This document shows positions 31,595 through 42,243 of a DNA stretch of 64,000 nucleotides, piece by piece. Numbering within the stretch: the stretch's first letter is position 1; each line of letters opens with the position of its first letter. Position numbers and translations under genes: made by a program. The stretch is taken from contig JAGHUD010000004.1 in assembly GCA_018065005.1 (NCBI GenBank), forward strand, positions 1 to 64,000. Direction: 5' to 3'. Source of the stretch: Candidatus Physcousia equi (lineage in GTDB: Bacteria; Bacteroidota; Bacteroidia; Bacteroidales; Bacteroidaceae). The notes under the pieces were generated by a model that worked only from the letters and a program-made list of their open reading frames with translations, was not told where the DNA came from and made no database searches.

Positions 31595-31761
31595 GACGAG
31601 GCGCACAGGCTGATGCATACGCGAGAAACATCATTAATGCTTTTTCTATAAACTGTTAGTAATTTATCTAAAACCAACCAGTCTACTAACCAGACTGACA
31701 CTAACACAAAATGGGGTGACCGTGAGGCCGCCCCTTTTTTTACCCGCAAGTGGCGAGTGGG

Positions 31762-32241
31762 TCATTCCACCTGCGCCTTCAGGCGCTGGCGTGCGCGGTG
31801 GAGGTAGACCTTCACCTGGGAGGTGGAGAGGGAGAGAATGCTGGCAATCTCGTCATAGCTCTTCTCCTCGACATGGCGCAGAAGGACGATGGAGCGCTGC
31901 ACCTCGGGCAGACGGTCGATGGAGCGCATGAGCTGCTCCACGCGTTGGCGCTCGTCGAGTTGGTCGAACGGTGTGCGGAGGTCGATGGGCGAATCTTGCT
32001 GTTCGTCCAACGAGAGATTGCCCTGGCGTGCAGCTTTGCATCGGTCGAGGGCGATATTGCGGCAGAGGGTGAGGGCATAGGCTTCGAGCGATCGTATCTG
32101 CTCCCACTCGTCGCGCCGCTCCCAAAGGCGCAACATGGTGTCCTGCACGATGTCTTCCGCTTCTGCCCGGTCGCATACAACACGAAGGGCAAGCCTATAG
32201 AGCTTGTCCTTCAGTGGCAGTATGTCGTCGCGAAATGTCAT
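31762..32241 (-). CDS. ECF-type RNA polymerase sigma factor
   Basis: Region 2 EAEDIVQDTMLRLWERRDEW; region 4 SYDEIASILSLSTSQVKVYLHRARQRL. Confidence 0.92.
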   Translation of the reverse strand: MTFRDDILPLKDKLYRLALRVVCDRAEAEDIVQDTMLRLWERRDEWEQIRSLEAYALTLCRNIALDRCKAARQGNLSLDEQQDSPIDLRTPFDQLDERQRVEQLMRSIDRLPEVQRSIVLLRHVEEKSYDEIASILSLSTSQVKVYLHRARQRLKAQVE

Positions 32242-33827
32242 TTCTTGTCGTAGGCGTGCTTGGGATAGTCGACGGTGTAGTGGAGCCCACGACTCTCCTT
32301 TCGTTCGAGTGCATGGCGGGTGATGAGGTAGCCCACGTTGATCATGTTGCGCAGTTCGCAGATGTCCTTGGTGGGCTTAACACGCTTGAAGAGGTGCTCG
32401 GTTTCTTCGTAGAGGAGGTCGAGACGCTCCCAAGCACGATGCAGACGGAGGTCGCTGCGGACGATGCCGACATAGGTGGACATGATCTGGTTGACCTCAC
32501 GTGCGTCTTGCGCCACGAGCACCTTTTCCTCGTTCGTCATCGTACCTTCGTCATTCCACTCGGGCACACGGTCGTTGAAGTCATACTGGTCGATGACTTC
32601 CAGCGAATGCTTAGCAGCGGCATCGGCATAGACTACGGCTTCGATGAGCGAATTGGACGCAAGGCGATTGCCACCATGCAGACCGGTGCAGGAGCATTCG
32701 CCCACGGCATAGAGGCGAGCGATGCTGGACTGTCCGTCGAGGTCGACCTGGATGCCGCCACACATATAGTGGGCACAGGGGACGACGGGTATCATCTGCT
32801 GGGTGATGTCGATGCCGATGGAGAGACATTTGGCATAGATGTTGGGGAAGTGGTGTTTCGTCTCCTCGGCATCCTTGTGGGTGACATCGAGGCAGACGTG
32901 GTCGATGCCGTGTATCTTCATCTCGTTGTCGATGGCGCGTGCCACAATGTCGCGGGGCGCAAGCGAGAGGCGTTCGTCGTACTTCTGCATGAACTCTTCG
33001 CCATTGGGCAGCTTGAGGATGCCACCATAGCCACGCATTGCCTCGGTGATGAGATAGGCGGGATGGCGCTCGGATGGGTTGTAGAGGGCGGTGGGATGGA
33101 ACTGCACGAACTCCATATCCTTGACTTTGCCCTTGGCACGATAGACCATGGCGATGCCGTCGCCAGTGGCGATGTTGGGGTTGGTGGTGGTGGCATAAAC
33201 GGCGCCTGTGCCGCCCGTGGCTATGAGCGTGACCTTGGAGAGATAGGTGTCGATCTTCTGCGTCTCAGGATTGAGCACATAGGCTCCGTAGCAGACGATG
33301 TCGGGCGTGCGGCGTGTGACGCGGATGCCGAGGTGGTGCTGTGTGATGATTTCGACGGCAAAGTGGTTCTCCAGCACGGTGATGTTGGGGTTGCTGCGTA
33401 CGGCTTCCATGAGCCCGCGCTGAATCTCAAAGCCGGTGTCGTCGGCATGATGAAGGATGCGAAACTCGCAGTGACCGCCCTCACGATGGAGGTCGAAGGA
33501 ACCGTCCTCTGCCTTGTCGAAATTGACGCCCCACCTGACGAGGTCGGCAATACCGGCTGGACCGCCCTTGACGACTTGCTCCACGGCTGCCGGGTCGCTG
33601 ATGTAGTCGCCGGCTATCATGGTGTCCTCGATGTGCTTGTCGAAATTGTCCACCTTAAGGTTGGTGACGGAGGCTATGCCACCTTGCGCTTTGGCGGTAT
33701 TGGCTTCGTCGAGCGTCGTCTTACAGACGAGCGCCACCTTGCCCTTGCCGGAACCTGCCACCTTGAGCGCGTAGCTCATGCCGGCAACTCCTCCGCCTAT
33801 GATGAGGAAATCAAATTTGCGAATCAT
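32238..33827 (-). CDS. nadB: L-aspartate oxidase
   Basis: DFLIIGGGVAGMSYALKVA; HYMCGGIQVDLDGQSSIARLYAVGE. Confidence 0.93.
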   Translation of the reverse strand: MIRKFDFLIIGGGVAGMSYALKVAGSGKGKVALVCKTTLDEANTAKAQGGIASVTNLKVDNFDKHIEDTMIAGDYISDPAAVEQVVKGGPAGIADLVRWGVNFDKAEDGSFDLHREGGHCEFRILHHADDTGFEIQRGLMEAVRSNPNITVLENHFAVEIITQHHLGIRVTRRTPDIVCYGAYVLNPETQKIDTYLSKVTLIATGGTGAVYATTTNPNIATGDGIAMVYRAKGKVKDMEFVQFHPTALYNPSERHPAYLITEAMRGYGGILKLPNGEEFMQKYDERLSLAPRDIVARAIDNEMKIHGIDHVCLDVTHKDAEETKHHFPNIYAKCLSIGIDITQQMIPVVPCAHYMCGGIQVDLDGQSSIARLYAVGECSCTGLHGGNRLASNSLIEAVVYADAAAKHSLEVIDQYDFNDRVPEWNDEGTMTNEEKVLVAQDAREVNQIMSTYVGIVRSDLRLHRAWERLDLLYEETEHLFKRVKPTKDICELRNMINVGYLITRHALERKESRGLHYTVDYPKHAYDKK

Positions 33828-33860
33828 GGTTTTTCTCAAGATTTGTGTGAATTGTCTTTG

Positions 33861-33868
33861 CAAAATTA
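33861..33868 (-). promoter_or_regulatory. Bacteroidetes -7 element (TAATTTTG) for nadB
   Basis: CAAAATTA on + strand, 34 nt upstream of nadB. Confidence 0.5.
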
Positions 33869-33968
33869 TAAAAAAAGTGAATTGGTTGTACTTATTTATT
33901 GCTTGTTTTTGGAAAAAACATTATCTTTGCTGCTGAGATAAGCCTCTTGAGGGCAAAACGAACTGCTC

Positions 33969-35018
33969 ATGACACGCAAACGACACATCCTCACACTACT
34001 CGCCCTACCGCTGCTTGTGGCATGTGGCACCCATCGCTTTACCCACACGGGACAGCAGCAGGTAATCAGATCTACCATCGTCACACCTCCGCTCATGACA
34101 ACGGGAGGCGAGCAGACGTTGCGGCGCGAAGCTCCACACCTTATTAATAACGTACGCGCGTATGAGCCTTCGACTTGGCAGGGCGCACTGCAGACACGAC
34201 TCGATGCACTCTGCTGCGACACTCTGCTCCGCAGCACACAACTGGGACTTTGTGTCTACGACCTCACGGACGGCGTGATGCTCTACTCCGTCAATGCCGA
34301 CCAACGCATGCGGCCTGCCAGCAACCAGAAGATTGTCACCGCGGTGGCGGCGCTCGACCAACTGCCTGCCGAACATCGCTACACACCTGTCGTGCGCACA
34401 CCAGGACGCGGATGGTGCTGGGACGACGAGGAGACGGGCATGACGGACTTCAAGGCAGGCGGCAAGCGCAAGAGTAGCTCGTGCCTGTGGGCCGAAGACC
34501 GTGAATGGTCGCTCCACGATGTGCTGCAGCCAATGATGAAGAAGAGCGACAACATGATGGCAGAAAGTGTGTTTTGGGAACTCGGAACCGGAAACGACAA
34601 ACCGGCGAAGGCTGCCGCGAAGCGCGTGGAGGAGGTCATCAGAAAGGCGGGACTCAACCCACAGGACTATGATATCGTAGACGGCAGCGGGCTCTCGCTC
34701 TATAACTACGTCACACCACGTCTGCTGCTCACGCTGCTATGCTATGCCCACAGCCAGCCTGCCATCTACAACGAACTCTACGCCGCCATGCCCATTGCGG
34801 GTGTTGACGGCACACTTGCCAAACGCATGGAGGGCACAACAGCACAAGGCAACGTGCACGCCAAGACGGGCACCGTGACGGGCGTTTCCACGCTCTCCGG
34901 CTACTGCAAGGCTACCAACGGACATCTCCTCTGCTTCTCCATCATGAACCAAGGACTGACACGTGCCGCCCTCGGCCGTGCCTTCCAAGACCGCATCTGC
35001 TCCGCCCTAACGGAATAA
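33969..35018 (+). CDS. Lipoprotein D-alanyl-D-alanine carboxypeptidase/endopeptidase, S13-like, compact
   Basis: Lipobox LLVAC; SNQK, SDN, KTGT motifs. Confidence 0.8.
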   Translation: MTRKRHILTLLALPLLVACGTHRFTHTGQQQVIRSTIVTPPLMTTGGEQTLRREAPHLINNVRAYEPSTWQGALQTRLDALCCDTLLRSTQLGLCVYDLTDGVMLYSVNADQRMRPASNQKIVTAVAALDQLPAEHRYTPVVRTPGRGWCWDDEETGMTDFKAGGKRKSSSCLWAEDREWSLHDVLQPMMKKSDNMMAESVFWELGTGNDKPAKAAAKRVEEVIRKAGLNPQDYDIVDGSGLSLYNYVTPRLLLTLLCYAHSQPAIYNELYAAMPIAGVDGTLAKRMEGTTAQGNVHAKTGTVTGVSTLSGYCKATNGHLLCFSIMNQGLTRAALGRAFQDRICSALTE

Positions 35019-35126
35019 CCTATCCACCACCAAGTTGCCCACCAAGCTGCCCCCGTGCTCTGCCATTCATGGCAGAGTCCCCCCCTAAACAAAGCCCCCC
35101 CCAACGCAAAACACCCCCAATGCCCC

Positions 35127-36359
35127 ATGAAGTACAAGTTATTAGTTCTTGACGTTGACGGCACGCTCCTCAACAGTCAGCGAGAGATTTCAAAGCGCAC
35201 CATACAGACGCTGCGCAAGGTTCAATCCATCGGCATCAAGGTGGCGCTCGCCAGCGGGCGTCCCACCTATGGCATTTTGCCCATCGCCAAAGCCATCGAC
35301 CTCGGCACCTACGATGGCTTCATCATCTCCTACAACGGTGCACAGGTCATCAGTGCGCGCACCGGAGAGATCATCTTCGAGCGCACCATCGACCCGCAGA
35401 TGATTCCCTATCTGGAGCGCAAAGCGGACAAGACAGGCATGACGATGGCATACTACGATGGCGACGAGGTGGTGAGCACCGACATCGAAAACGCACACAT
35501 CATTGACGAAGCACGCATGAACGGCATGAAGCTGCGCAAGGGCGAACTGCTCAGTGCCGAGATGGAGGATTGGCCCAACGAGGTGATGCTCTTTTGCGAC
35601 GACGAAGATGAACTGAGCGGACTCGAAGACCACATGCAACGCCACCTCAATGGCGTGATGGACACCATACACTCGAACCCCTACATGCTCGAAGTCGTGG
35701 GCTACCAGGTGGGCAAGAGCTATGCCATGAGTGCCTTGGTGCAGAAGCTCGGCATTGGACTGGACGAAGTCATTGCCATCGGCGACGGCGCTGCCGACAT
35801 CAACATGATTCAGATGGCAGGAACAGGCATTGCCATGGGCAACGCCACGGAGAGCGTGCGCCGCTGTGCCGACTTCACCACGCTCGACAACGACCAAGAT
35901 GGAGCTGCACTCGCCATCGAGCGCGCCATTGTGAGCGAAGTGCAGACAACGGAGATTCCCATCGACGCACTCAACGCGCAGTCGAAGAATACACTCATGG
36001 GCAACCTCGGCATTCAGTACACCTTTGCATCGCCCGAACGTGTGGAAGCCACCATGCCCGTCGACCACCGCAACCGCCAACCCTTCGGCATCCTGCACGG
36101 CGGAGCGTCACTGGCGCTTGCCGAGACAGTGGCAGGGCTGGGATCAATGGTGGCATGCAAACCCGACGAGACGGTGGTGGGCATGCAGGTGAGCGGCAAC
36201 CACGTGAGCTCGGCGCACGAGGGCGACACGGTGCGTGCCGTCTGCACACCGGTGCACCTGGGCCGCTCCAGCCATGTGTGGAATGTGGATATCTTCACCT
36301 CTACCGGCAAGCTCGTCAGCTCCGTTCGCGTCATCAATGCCGTCATGAAAAAACGATAA
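35127..36359 (+). CDS. Cof-type HAD hydrolase fused to PaaI-type hotdog thioesterase
   Basis: LLVLDVDGTLLNSQREIS...IGDGAADINMIQMAGTGIAMGNA then FGILHGGASLALAETVAGLGS. Confidence 0.88.
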   Translation: MKYKLLVLDVDGTLLNSQREISKRTIQTLRKVQSIGIKVALASGRPTYGILPIAKAIDLGTYDGFIISYNGAQVISARTGEIIFERTIDPQMIPYLERKADKTGMTMAYYDGDEVVSTDIENAHIIDEARMNGMKLRKGELLSAEMEDWPNEVMLFCDDEDELSGLEDHMQRHLNGVMDTIHSNPYMLEVVGYQVGKSYAMSALVQKLGIGLDEVIAIGDGAADINMIQMAGTGIAMGNATESVRRCADFTTLDNDQDGAALAIERAIVSEVQTTEIPIDALNAQSKNTLMGNLGIQYTFASPERVEATMPVDHRNRQPFGILHGGASLALAETVAGLGSMVACKPDETVVGMQVSGNHVSSAHEGDTVRAVCTPVHLGRSSHVWNVDIFTSTGKLVSSVRVINAVMKKR

Positions 36360-36371
36360 TATAGAATCTTA

Positions 36372-37280
36372 TTGCTTATGCTTAATTTTATGTTACTGCA
36401 GGCAGAAGGCGCTGCAGAAGAATCAACAAACATCGTCAAGGAGGTGGCACAGGCTGCCAATGGTGCCAGCCTCTCCAAATTTGCCGACCAAGCGCTCTCC
36501 TATGCCATCGAGGGCGGAAAGAGCATCATCATCGCTCTGATCATCTATTTCGTGGGGCGCTTCGTCATCAAGATGATCAACAAGGTGATTGCACGTATCC
36601 TGGAGCGCCGCAAGATTGACTTGACCATCCAAACGTTCCTCAAGAGCCTAGTCAACGTCCTTCTCACCACCCTACTCATCGTGGCTGTTGTGAATGCCTT
36701 GGGTGTGGACACCACCAGCTTTGCTGCCCTGCTCGCCAGCGTGGGTTTGGCTGCCGGTATGGCACTCTCAGGCAACCTACAAAATCTGGCAGGCGGCATC
36801 ATGCTGCTGCTCTTCCGTCCCTTCCGTGTGGGCGACTTCATTACGGCTCAGGGCGAATCGGGCGTGGTCAAGGTGATTCAGATTCTCCACACCATCATCC
36901 TCACGCCCGACAACCGAGAGGTGATTCTGCCCAACGGTGCGCTTTCGAGTGGCAACATGACGAACTTTAGCAAGGAGCCCCAACGCCGCGTCGATCTCAC
37001 CGTGTCGGTGGAATATGGCGAGGACATCGACAAGGTGCGTGGTTTGCTCAACCGCATCATTGCCGCCGACAAGCGCATCCTCCAAGACCCTGCACCGATG
37101 ATTGTGGTGGCGGCTCTCAGCGCCAGCAGTGTGGACATCGCTGTGCGTCTGTGGGTGAAGAGCGAGGACTACTGGGGCGTGTTCTTCGACATGAACGAGA
37201 CGGTCTACAAGACGTTCAACACGGAAGGCATCAACTTCCCCTTCCCACAACTCACCATCCACCAAGACAAGAAAGCTTAA
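36372..37280 (+). CDS. Small-conductance mechanosensitive channel MscS family
   Basis: FAALLASVGLAAGMALSGNLQNLAGGIMLLLFRPFRVGDFI. Confidence 0.92.
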   Translation: MLMLNFMLLQAEGAAEESTNIVKEVAQAANGASLSKFADQALSYAIEGGKSIIIALIIYFVGRFVIKMINKVIARILERRKIDLTIQTFLKSLVNVLLTTLLIVAVVNALGVDTTSFAALLASVGLAAGMALSGNLQNLAGGIMLLLFRPFRVGDFITAQGESGVVKVIQILHTIILTPDNREVILPNGALSSGNMTNFSKEPQRRVDLTVSVEYGEDIDKVRGLLNRIIAADKRILQDPAPMIVVAALSASSVDIAVRLWVKSEDYWGVFFDMNETVYKTFNTEGINFPFPQLTIHQDKKA

Positions 37281-37306
37281 GAAAGCGCTTGACAGGAAAG
37301 GTTGCT

Positions 37307-37339
37307 GCAGCGAGAGCCCTGGGTTCTCGCTGCTTTTTT
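37307..37339 (+). terminator. Intrinsic terminator after mscS
   Basis: GCAGCGAGA...TCTCGCTGC + T6. Confidence 0.85.
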
Positions 37340-37568
37340 CATGCCTATTGGTGTTCGCCGAACAGGGAGCCTCGCTCATCAGAGAAAAGTGCGGACTGTG
37401 AGCATGGAACCAGCCTACCAGAACAGGACCACCCCCCAGTCAGACCATCCGTCACTGCTGCCTCTCGTCGTCGAGAGTCGTCGTTTGTCAAAAATTCGGA
37501 TTGCCAACAAAAGGGTGTGGCGAACGCGAAAAAAGCGCAAGCTGCACCGCGACGGTTCACTACAGAGA

Positions 37569-37617
37569 AAAAAAAAACTCCCTCCATCTCGGCCCGAGAG
37601 ACCGGAGATGGAGGGAG
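37569..37617 (-). terminator. Intrinsic terminator after beta-galactosidase
   Basis: CTCCCTCCATCTC...GAGATGGAGGGAG preceded by an A run on + strand. Confidence 0.85.
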
Positions 37618-37649
37618 CGTGGTGGGTGCAAAAGAGACGTTGCTTTGTA

Positions 37650-40600
37650 TTACTCGGCAATTACGGTAAATTCTGCACCGCTGGCGAAGTCGTCGCCTCG
37701 CTGGCTACTGGTGGCGGTGAAGCGGAGGTAGCGTGCCTTCTGACCCTTGAAGGTGACTCTCTTCTCCTTCAAGTTGTTCTCGAAGTTGCCTTCAGCGACA
37801 GCATCGGTCCAGTTCTCGCCGTCCATAGAGAGCTGCACCTTGTAGCCCTTGATGTTTCCGTTGGGGCCATCCTGACGGGGCAGATAGGTGAAGCCCTTGA
37901 TGGTCTTGACCTCGCTGCAATCGAAGTCTACCCAATGAGGATACTTGGGAACGGTAATGCTGTACATGGTGTGCCAGATGGTGTTGGGATTGCCGTCGAC
38001 CATGTTGGTAGCAAGTTCACCGTGAGGTCCTTCCTCGCTGCTCACATACTTGACGGTGACGGGCACGTTCTCGATCTTCTCGAAGCTGGCAGAAGTCTTC
38101 ACCTTATCGTCGCCCTCATACCACGCAGTGACGGTACCGCCATTGCGAAGTGCTACCATGCAAGCCATGCGGCTGCGTGCATCGTGTGTCTGCACCTTGC
38201 CGGGCTTCTTGCTGCCCTGTTCGGTCACCTGATAGCAGATATTCTTGGCTTCGCGGGTGTCGCCGGTGATGCTCACGTTGCCGGCACGGTCGCGTGAGAT
38301 GCTCACGGGGCAAGCCGTCTTGCAAGTCACGTTAGCGAGATCCTGATAGTTCGCGCCACGGTTTACGGGACGGATGATGAGCTTCATCTGGTGCAGAGCG
38401 CCCTGTACGCGGTCTTGAGCGAGAGGACCACCCTGACCGCAGCTGTTGCCACCGAGACCCGTCACCTGGCAGTCGAGGTGGACATAGGTGCCATCGCTCT
38501 TGGGCAGCTCGTGGGGGTGAGCAGCAAGTGTCATCTGGAGCGCGCTCCAGGGCAGAGCCGAGGTAGACATGGTGCTCTGGTCTGCAACAAACTCAAGACC
38601 GGTGCCTTGGGCGTCGGTGAGTGTGCACCAGCGCACCTCTTCACGGTTGCCCATGCTCTGTGGCTTGGGGAAGTTGACGAACTGCTCCTTGACGGTGCTC
38701 TTGTAACGCCCCACGAAGGAGCCCGTCTTGCGGGCAGCATAGTTATTGAGAGGACCACGACCGTAGTATTCGTACTGGTCGAATCGTGTGGGCATCTTGA
38801 AGGCATAGCCTAGACGAGGCAGTGCAATGCCGGGATCGCTGCTCACGATGGAGCTGGCGAGTGCTATGGTGCCGTCGGAATAGATGGTGTAGCGCTGTGT
38901 GGTGGTGAAGTGGAAGTCGTCGGTAGTCATCTCACGGCCTTCCTCAATCTTCTGGAAGGGAGCACCAGCCTTGCCGGGACGCATGATAGCGCGACCTTGA
39001 CGAGGAGCCTGGCTCACAACGGTGTAGGTGACAGAGACGGTGCCGTCGGTGTTGTTGGTGATGATAGGAGCAGCTGTGGCGCGGTGCTGGAGGTTGTAGA
39101 GACCAGCTTGGAACCACTTGTTCCATGCCCAGTTGTCGTTATCGACGGGAGCACGGAAGGCATCGAGTTTCAGTCCGTTGCCGCTCTCGATGACGTACTC
39201 GCCATCGTACTGCAGGCAGTTGAGCGAACCGTTGCTGTCCTCGAAGCTTGCTACGAAGTTGATGCCCTGAACGACGGTTGCACTGCCTTCGTGAACGACC
39301 TTCAACTGTGCACGGCTATTGTTCATGAGTGTTGCCTTCTCGGTGGTGTTGTCGATGAAGAGCTGTTCGTTCATCTGAACGTATCCGGCACGTGCCCAAG
39401 GCTTTGCTTCCTTCAGTCGGAATTCGATGTTGAGGAAGAGCTCACCCTGAACATTCTCTATCTTCATGGGTACGGTCATGGTGAAGCTCTCGCGAGGACC
39501 GATACTCTGAGGCAACTGGATGGGGAAAGCGGTGACGGGCTTGCCATCGCACATCACGATGCCATTGATGTCGTAGTCATCGAGCGAGGTGAAGTAGTTC
39601 TTGTTGGTGATGGTGAACTTAACCATAGTGTGGTTGTGCATATCGAAGACAGAGTCGAGCTTAACGCCTACGTTCTGATAAACCTTCTTCACCTCGAAGT
39701 ACTGTGGTTTGGGCGTGAGGTCGGGCAGGATGATGCCGTTCATGCAGAACATACCGTCGTTGGGCCAATCGCCGTGGTCACCGCCGTAGCCCATATACTT
39801 CACACCGTCCTCCGTGTAGGCGTCGATAGCCTGGTCAATCCAGTCCCAGATGGCACCGCCGCAGAAGAAGTTGGTGGATTCGATGGCATCCCAATAGTCT
39901 ACGAGGTTACCCAATGAGTTACCCATAGAGTGTGCATATTCGGAGATATGGTAGGGATACTTCACACCATAGTTACCCTTGACGGCACCCTGCACCCACG
40001 CCACGCTGGGGTATTGGTTTGAACCCATATCCACGATGTCGTTGTTGCGCTCATACTGCACGGGGCGCTGGTCGTACTCCTTGATGGCTTCGTAGGCAGC
40101 CTTGAAGTTGTCGCCGGGGCCTGCTTCGTTGCCAAGCGACCAGATGACGATGGAAGGATGGTTGACGTGGGCGCGCACCATGGCCATGTTACGGTCGATG
40201 TGGGCAGCCTTCCACTCCTTGGGATGAGAAAGAGATGCCTCGCCATAGTAGTATTGGTGGCTCTCGATGTTACACTCGTCCTCCAGATAGATGCCATACT
40301 TGTCGCAGAGATAGTACATGTAGGGGTCGTTGGAGTAGTGAGAGGTGCGGATGTGGTTGATGTTGCCACGCTTCATGAGCATCACTTCCTCCTCCATCTG
40401 TTGGCGGGTGATGGCATGACCGCGATCGAGCGATGTCTCGTGACGGTTGACACCCTTGAGCTTCACGGGTTTGTTGTTGACGTAGAAGTAACGTCCCTTC
40501 AGTCCGAACTCGTCCTCGTTGGCTGGCGTTTCGCGAATCTCCACCTTGCACACACCGAAATAGGTGGACGCGCAGTCGATGAGGTTGCCCTTCTTGTCCT

Positions 40601-41726
40601 TCAACTCGGCGGTGCAGACGTAGCGATAGGGCGCCTCTGCACTCCAGGTCTTTGCACCGGTGAGCGTCATCTCGCTATGAAGCAAGCGACCTTCACCCTT
40701 CTGTGTGCCTGCTTCGATGGCAGCGCTCTTCTGCGCTCCTTCGAGCACCTTGTCGGTGTAGAGTTCGACGGGCTTGATGGTGTAGTTGATGGTGTAGTCC
40801 TTAGCAGCCTTCTTGCCAAGGTTGGCAATGGTGGCATCAAAGGTGATGACGGCTTGGCTGGCGGTGCTGGGGTCGTTGCTCATGGTGACAGAACCCGTGC
40901 GCACAGCGAGGTCTTCAATCTTCACCTCGGGCTCGCTCACGAGATAGACAGAGCGATAGATACCGGGCAGACGGAACATATCCTGCGACTCGAGGAAGGA
41001 ACCGTCGCTGGTGCGATAGACCTCCACAGCGAGCGTGTTGTCGGCAGCCACCAAATAGTCGGTGATGTCGAACTTGGCTGTGTTGCGTGAGTTCTTGGAG
41101 AAGCCCACATACTTGCCGTTGATCCAAAGATAGAAGAACGAGTCAACGCCATCGAAGCAGACGTAGACGCGACGACCCTTCCAGTCGGCAGGCACGCTGA
41201 AGTTGCGGCGATAAGAGCCCACCTCGTTGGGGTACTTGCTGACGGTCCACTGCTCTGGAGCCTTACGCATAACGCCTTTCTTCCAATCGTCCACCTTAAC
41301 CTCGTGATAGAAGATGACGGGCTGGTTGACGTAGATGGGCACACCGTATTTCATTGTGCCGTCCTTCTGCAAGCCCTGCACGTTCCAGCATCCGGGCACT
41401 TCGATGTTGTCCCATCCGCTCACGTCGTAGCTTGTCTCATAGAACTTGGCGGGACGCTGGTCGGGCGAAGCCACCCAGTTGAACTTCCACTGCCCGTCGA
41501 GGTTCTTGTAGTAGTCGCTCGTCTCGGGCTGCACGCCAAAGGCACGCTCAGCACTGCCGAAGTGGAACATGTAGGCTGTGGGGCGCTCCTTGTTCAGCGC
41601 AAGATTCTCTGGCGACTGCCATTCTTCGCCCGTTGGGGCTGCAGCCGCTTGGTTGTCGTTGTTCTTCTTTGCATCCACCGCAACAAAGGGCAGGGCGAGA
41701 AGAATCGTGGCAAGTGTTTTTTTCAT
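37650..41726 (-). CDS. GH2 beta-galactosidase with C-terminal F5/8C-like (discoidin) domain
   Basis: 1358 aa; GVNRHETSLDRGHAITRQQMEEEVMLMKRGNINHIRTSHYSNDPYMYYLCDKYGIYLEDECNIESH; C-term HWVDFDCSEVKTIKGFTYLPRQDG. Confidence 0.94.
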   Translation of the reverse strand: MKKTLATILLALPFVAVDAKKNNDNQAAAAPTGEEWQSPENLALNKERPTAYMFHFGSAERAFGVQPETSDYYKNLDGQWKFNWVASPDQRPAKFYETSYDVSGWDNIEVPGCWNVQGLQKDGTMKYGVPIYVNQPVIFYHEVKVDDWKKGVMRKAPEQWTVSKYPNEVGSYRRNFSVPADWKGRRVYVCFDGVDSFFYLWINGKYVGFSKNSRNTAKFDITDYLVAADNTLAVEVYRTSDGSFLESQDMFRLPGIYRSVYLVSEPEVKIEDLAVRTGSVTMSNDPSTASQAVITFDATIANLGKKAAKDYTINYTIKPVELYTDKVLEGAQKSAAIEAGTQKGEGRLLHSEMTLTGAKTWSAEAPYRYVCTAELKDKKGNLIDCASTYFGVCKVEIRETPANEDEFGLKGRYFYVNNKPVKLKGVNRHETSLDRGHAITRQQMEEEVMLMKRGNINHIRTSHYSNDPYMYYLCDKYGIYLEDECNIESHQYYYGEASLSHPKEWKAAHIDRNMAMVRAHVNHPSIVIWSLGNEAGPGDNFKAAYEAIKEYDQRPVQYERNNDIVDMGSNQYPSVAWVQGAVKGNYGVKYPYHISEYAHSMGNSLGNLVDYWDAIESTNFFCGGAIWDWIDQAIDAYTEDGVKYMGYGGDHGDWPNDGMFCMNGIILPDLTPKPQYFEVKKVYQNVGVKLDSVFDMHNHTMVKFTITNKNYFTSLDDYDINGIVMCDGKPVTAFPIQLPQSIGPRESFTMTVPMKIENVQGELFLNIEFRLKEAKPWARAGYVQMNEQLFIDNTTEKATLMNNSRAQLKVVHEGSATVVQGINFVASFEDSNGSLNCLQYDGEYVIESGNGLKLDAFRAPVDNDNWAWNKWFQAGLYNLQHRATAAPIITNNTDGTVSVTYTVVSQAPRQGRAIMRPGKAGAPFQKIEEGREMTTDDFHFTTTQRYTIYSDGTIALASSIVSSDPGIALPRLGYAFKMPTRFDQYEYYGRGPLNNYAARKTGSFVGRYKSTVKEQFVNFPKPQSMGNREEVRWCTLTDAQGTGLEFVADQSTMSTSALPWSALQMTLAAHPHELPKSDGTYVHLDCQVTGLGGNSCGQGGPLAQDRVQGALHQMKLIIRPVNRGANYQDLANVTCKTACPVSISRDRAGNVSITGDTREAKNICYQVTEQGSKKPGKVQTHDARSRMACMVALRNGGTVTAWYEGDDKVKTSASFEKIENVPVTVKYVSSEEGPHGELATNMVDGNPNTIWHTMYSITVPKYPHWVDFDCSEVKTIKGFTYLPRQDGPNGNIKGYKVQLSMDGENWTDAVAEGNFENNLKEKRVTFKGQKARYLRFTATSSQRGDDFASGAEFTVIAE

Positions 41727-42243
41727 AATGGTTATATTTATATTGGTTTTGATATATCGTTCGTTTGACCGACGCCATCCTTGGGGGATGAAAAAATGCT
41801 GCGTGCGCGTTCTTGCGTAATGTTATTCGGTGCAAAGATACAAAAAAGCTTCCGTATTGCCAAATAAACACTCTGCCTTTTTTTGAAAATGTAACGCGCG
41901 CCCGTATTATTCCATTGCCGAGGTGTGCGCACTCCATCTTTTCGATAGCAAGAACTCCATCTTCCAAAGTATCTGCTCAGCCCCCTTCTGAAAGCGCGCT
42001 CTGCGCCTCCCACCTACAGAAACGAGCCTCGGTGCTGTTTTGTGACGCTCCGAGCCAAAAAAAATGAGAAAAACAGCGACAAAAGGACGTTCTCTCCGCC
42101 TTCATTTGACCTAAATCAATAAGACGGCACTTTTTTCTTTTTTTCTCCCGATTCGTTTGGTGGGTCAGTGAAAAGTGCGTAATTTTGCATCGTCAAAGAG
42201 AAACACAGAGGTGTTCGCGACGAATCGAATCGTGTTTTGAGAC

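Noticed and set aside
32214-33941. 575-aa plus-strand ORF opposite nadB
   Set aside because: Shadow ORF of nadB, Val/Asp/His-rich, no domain.
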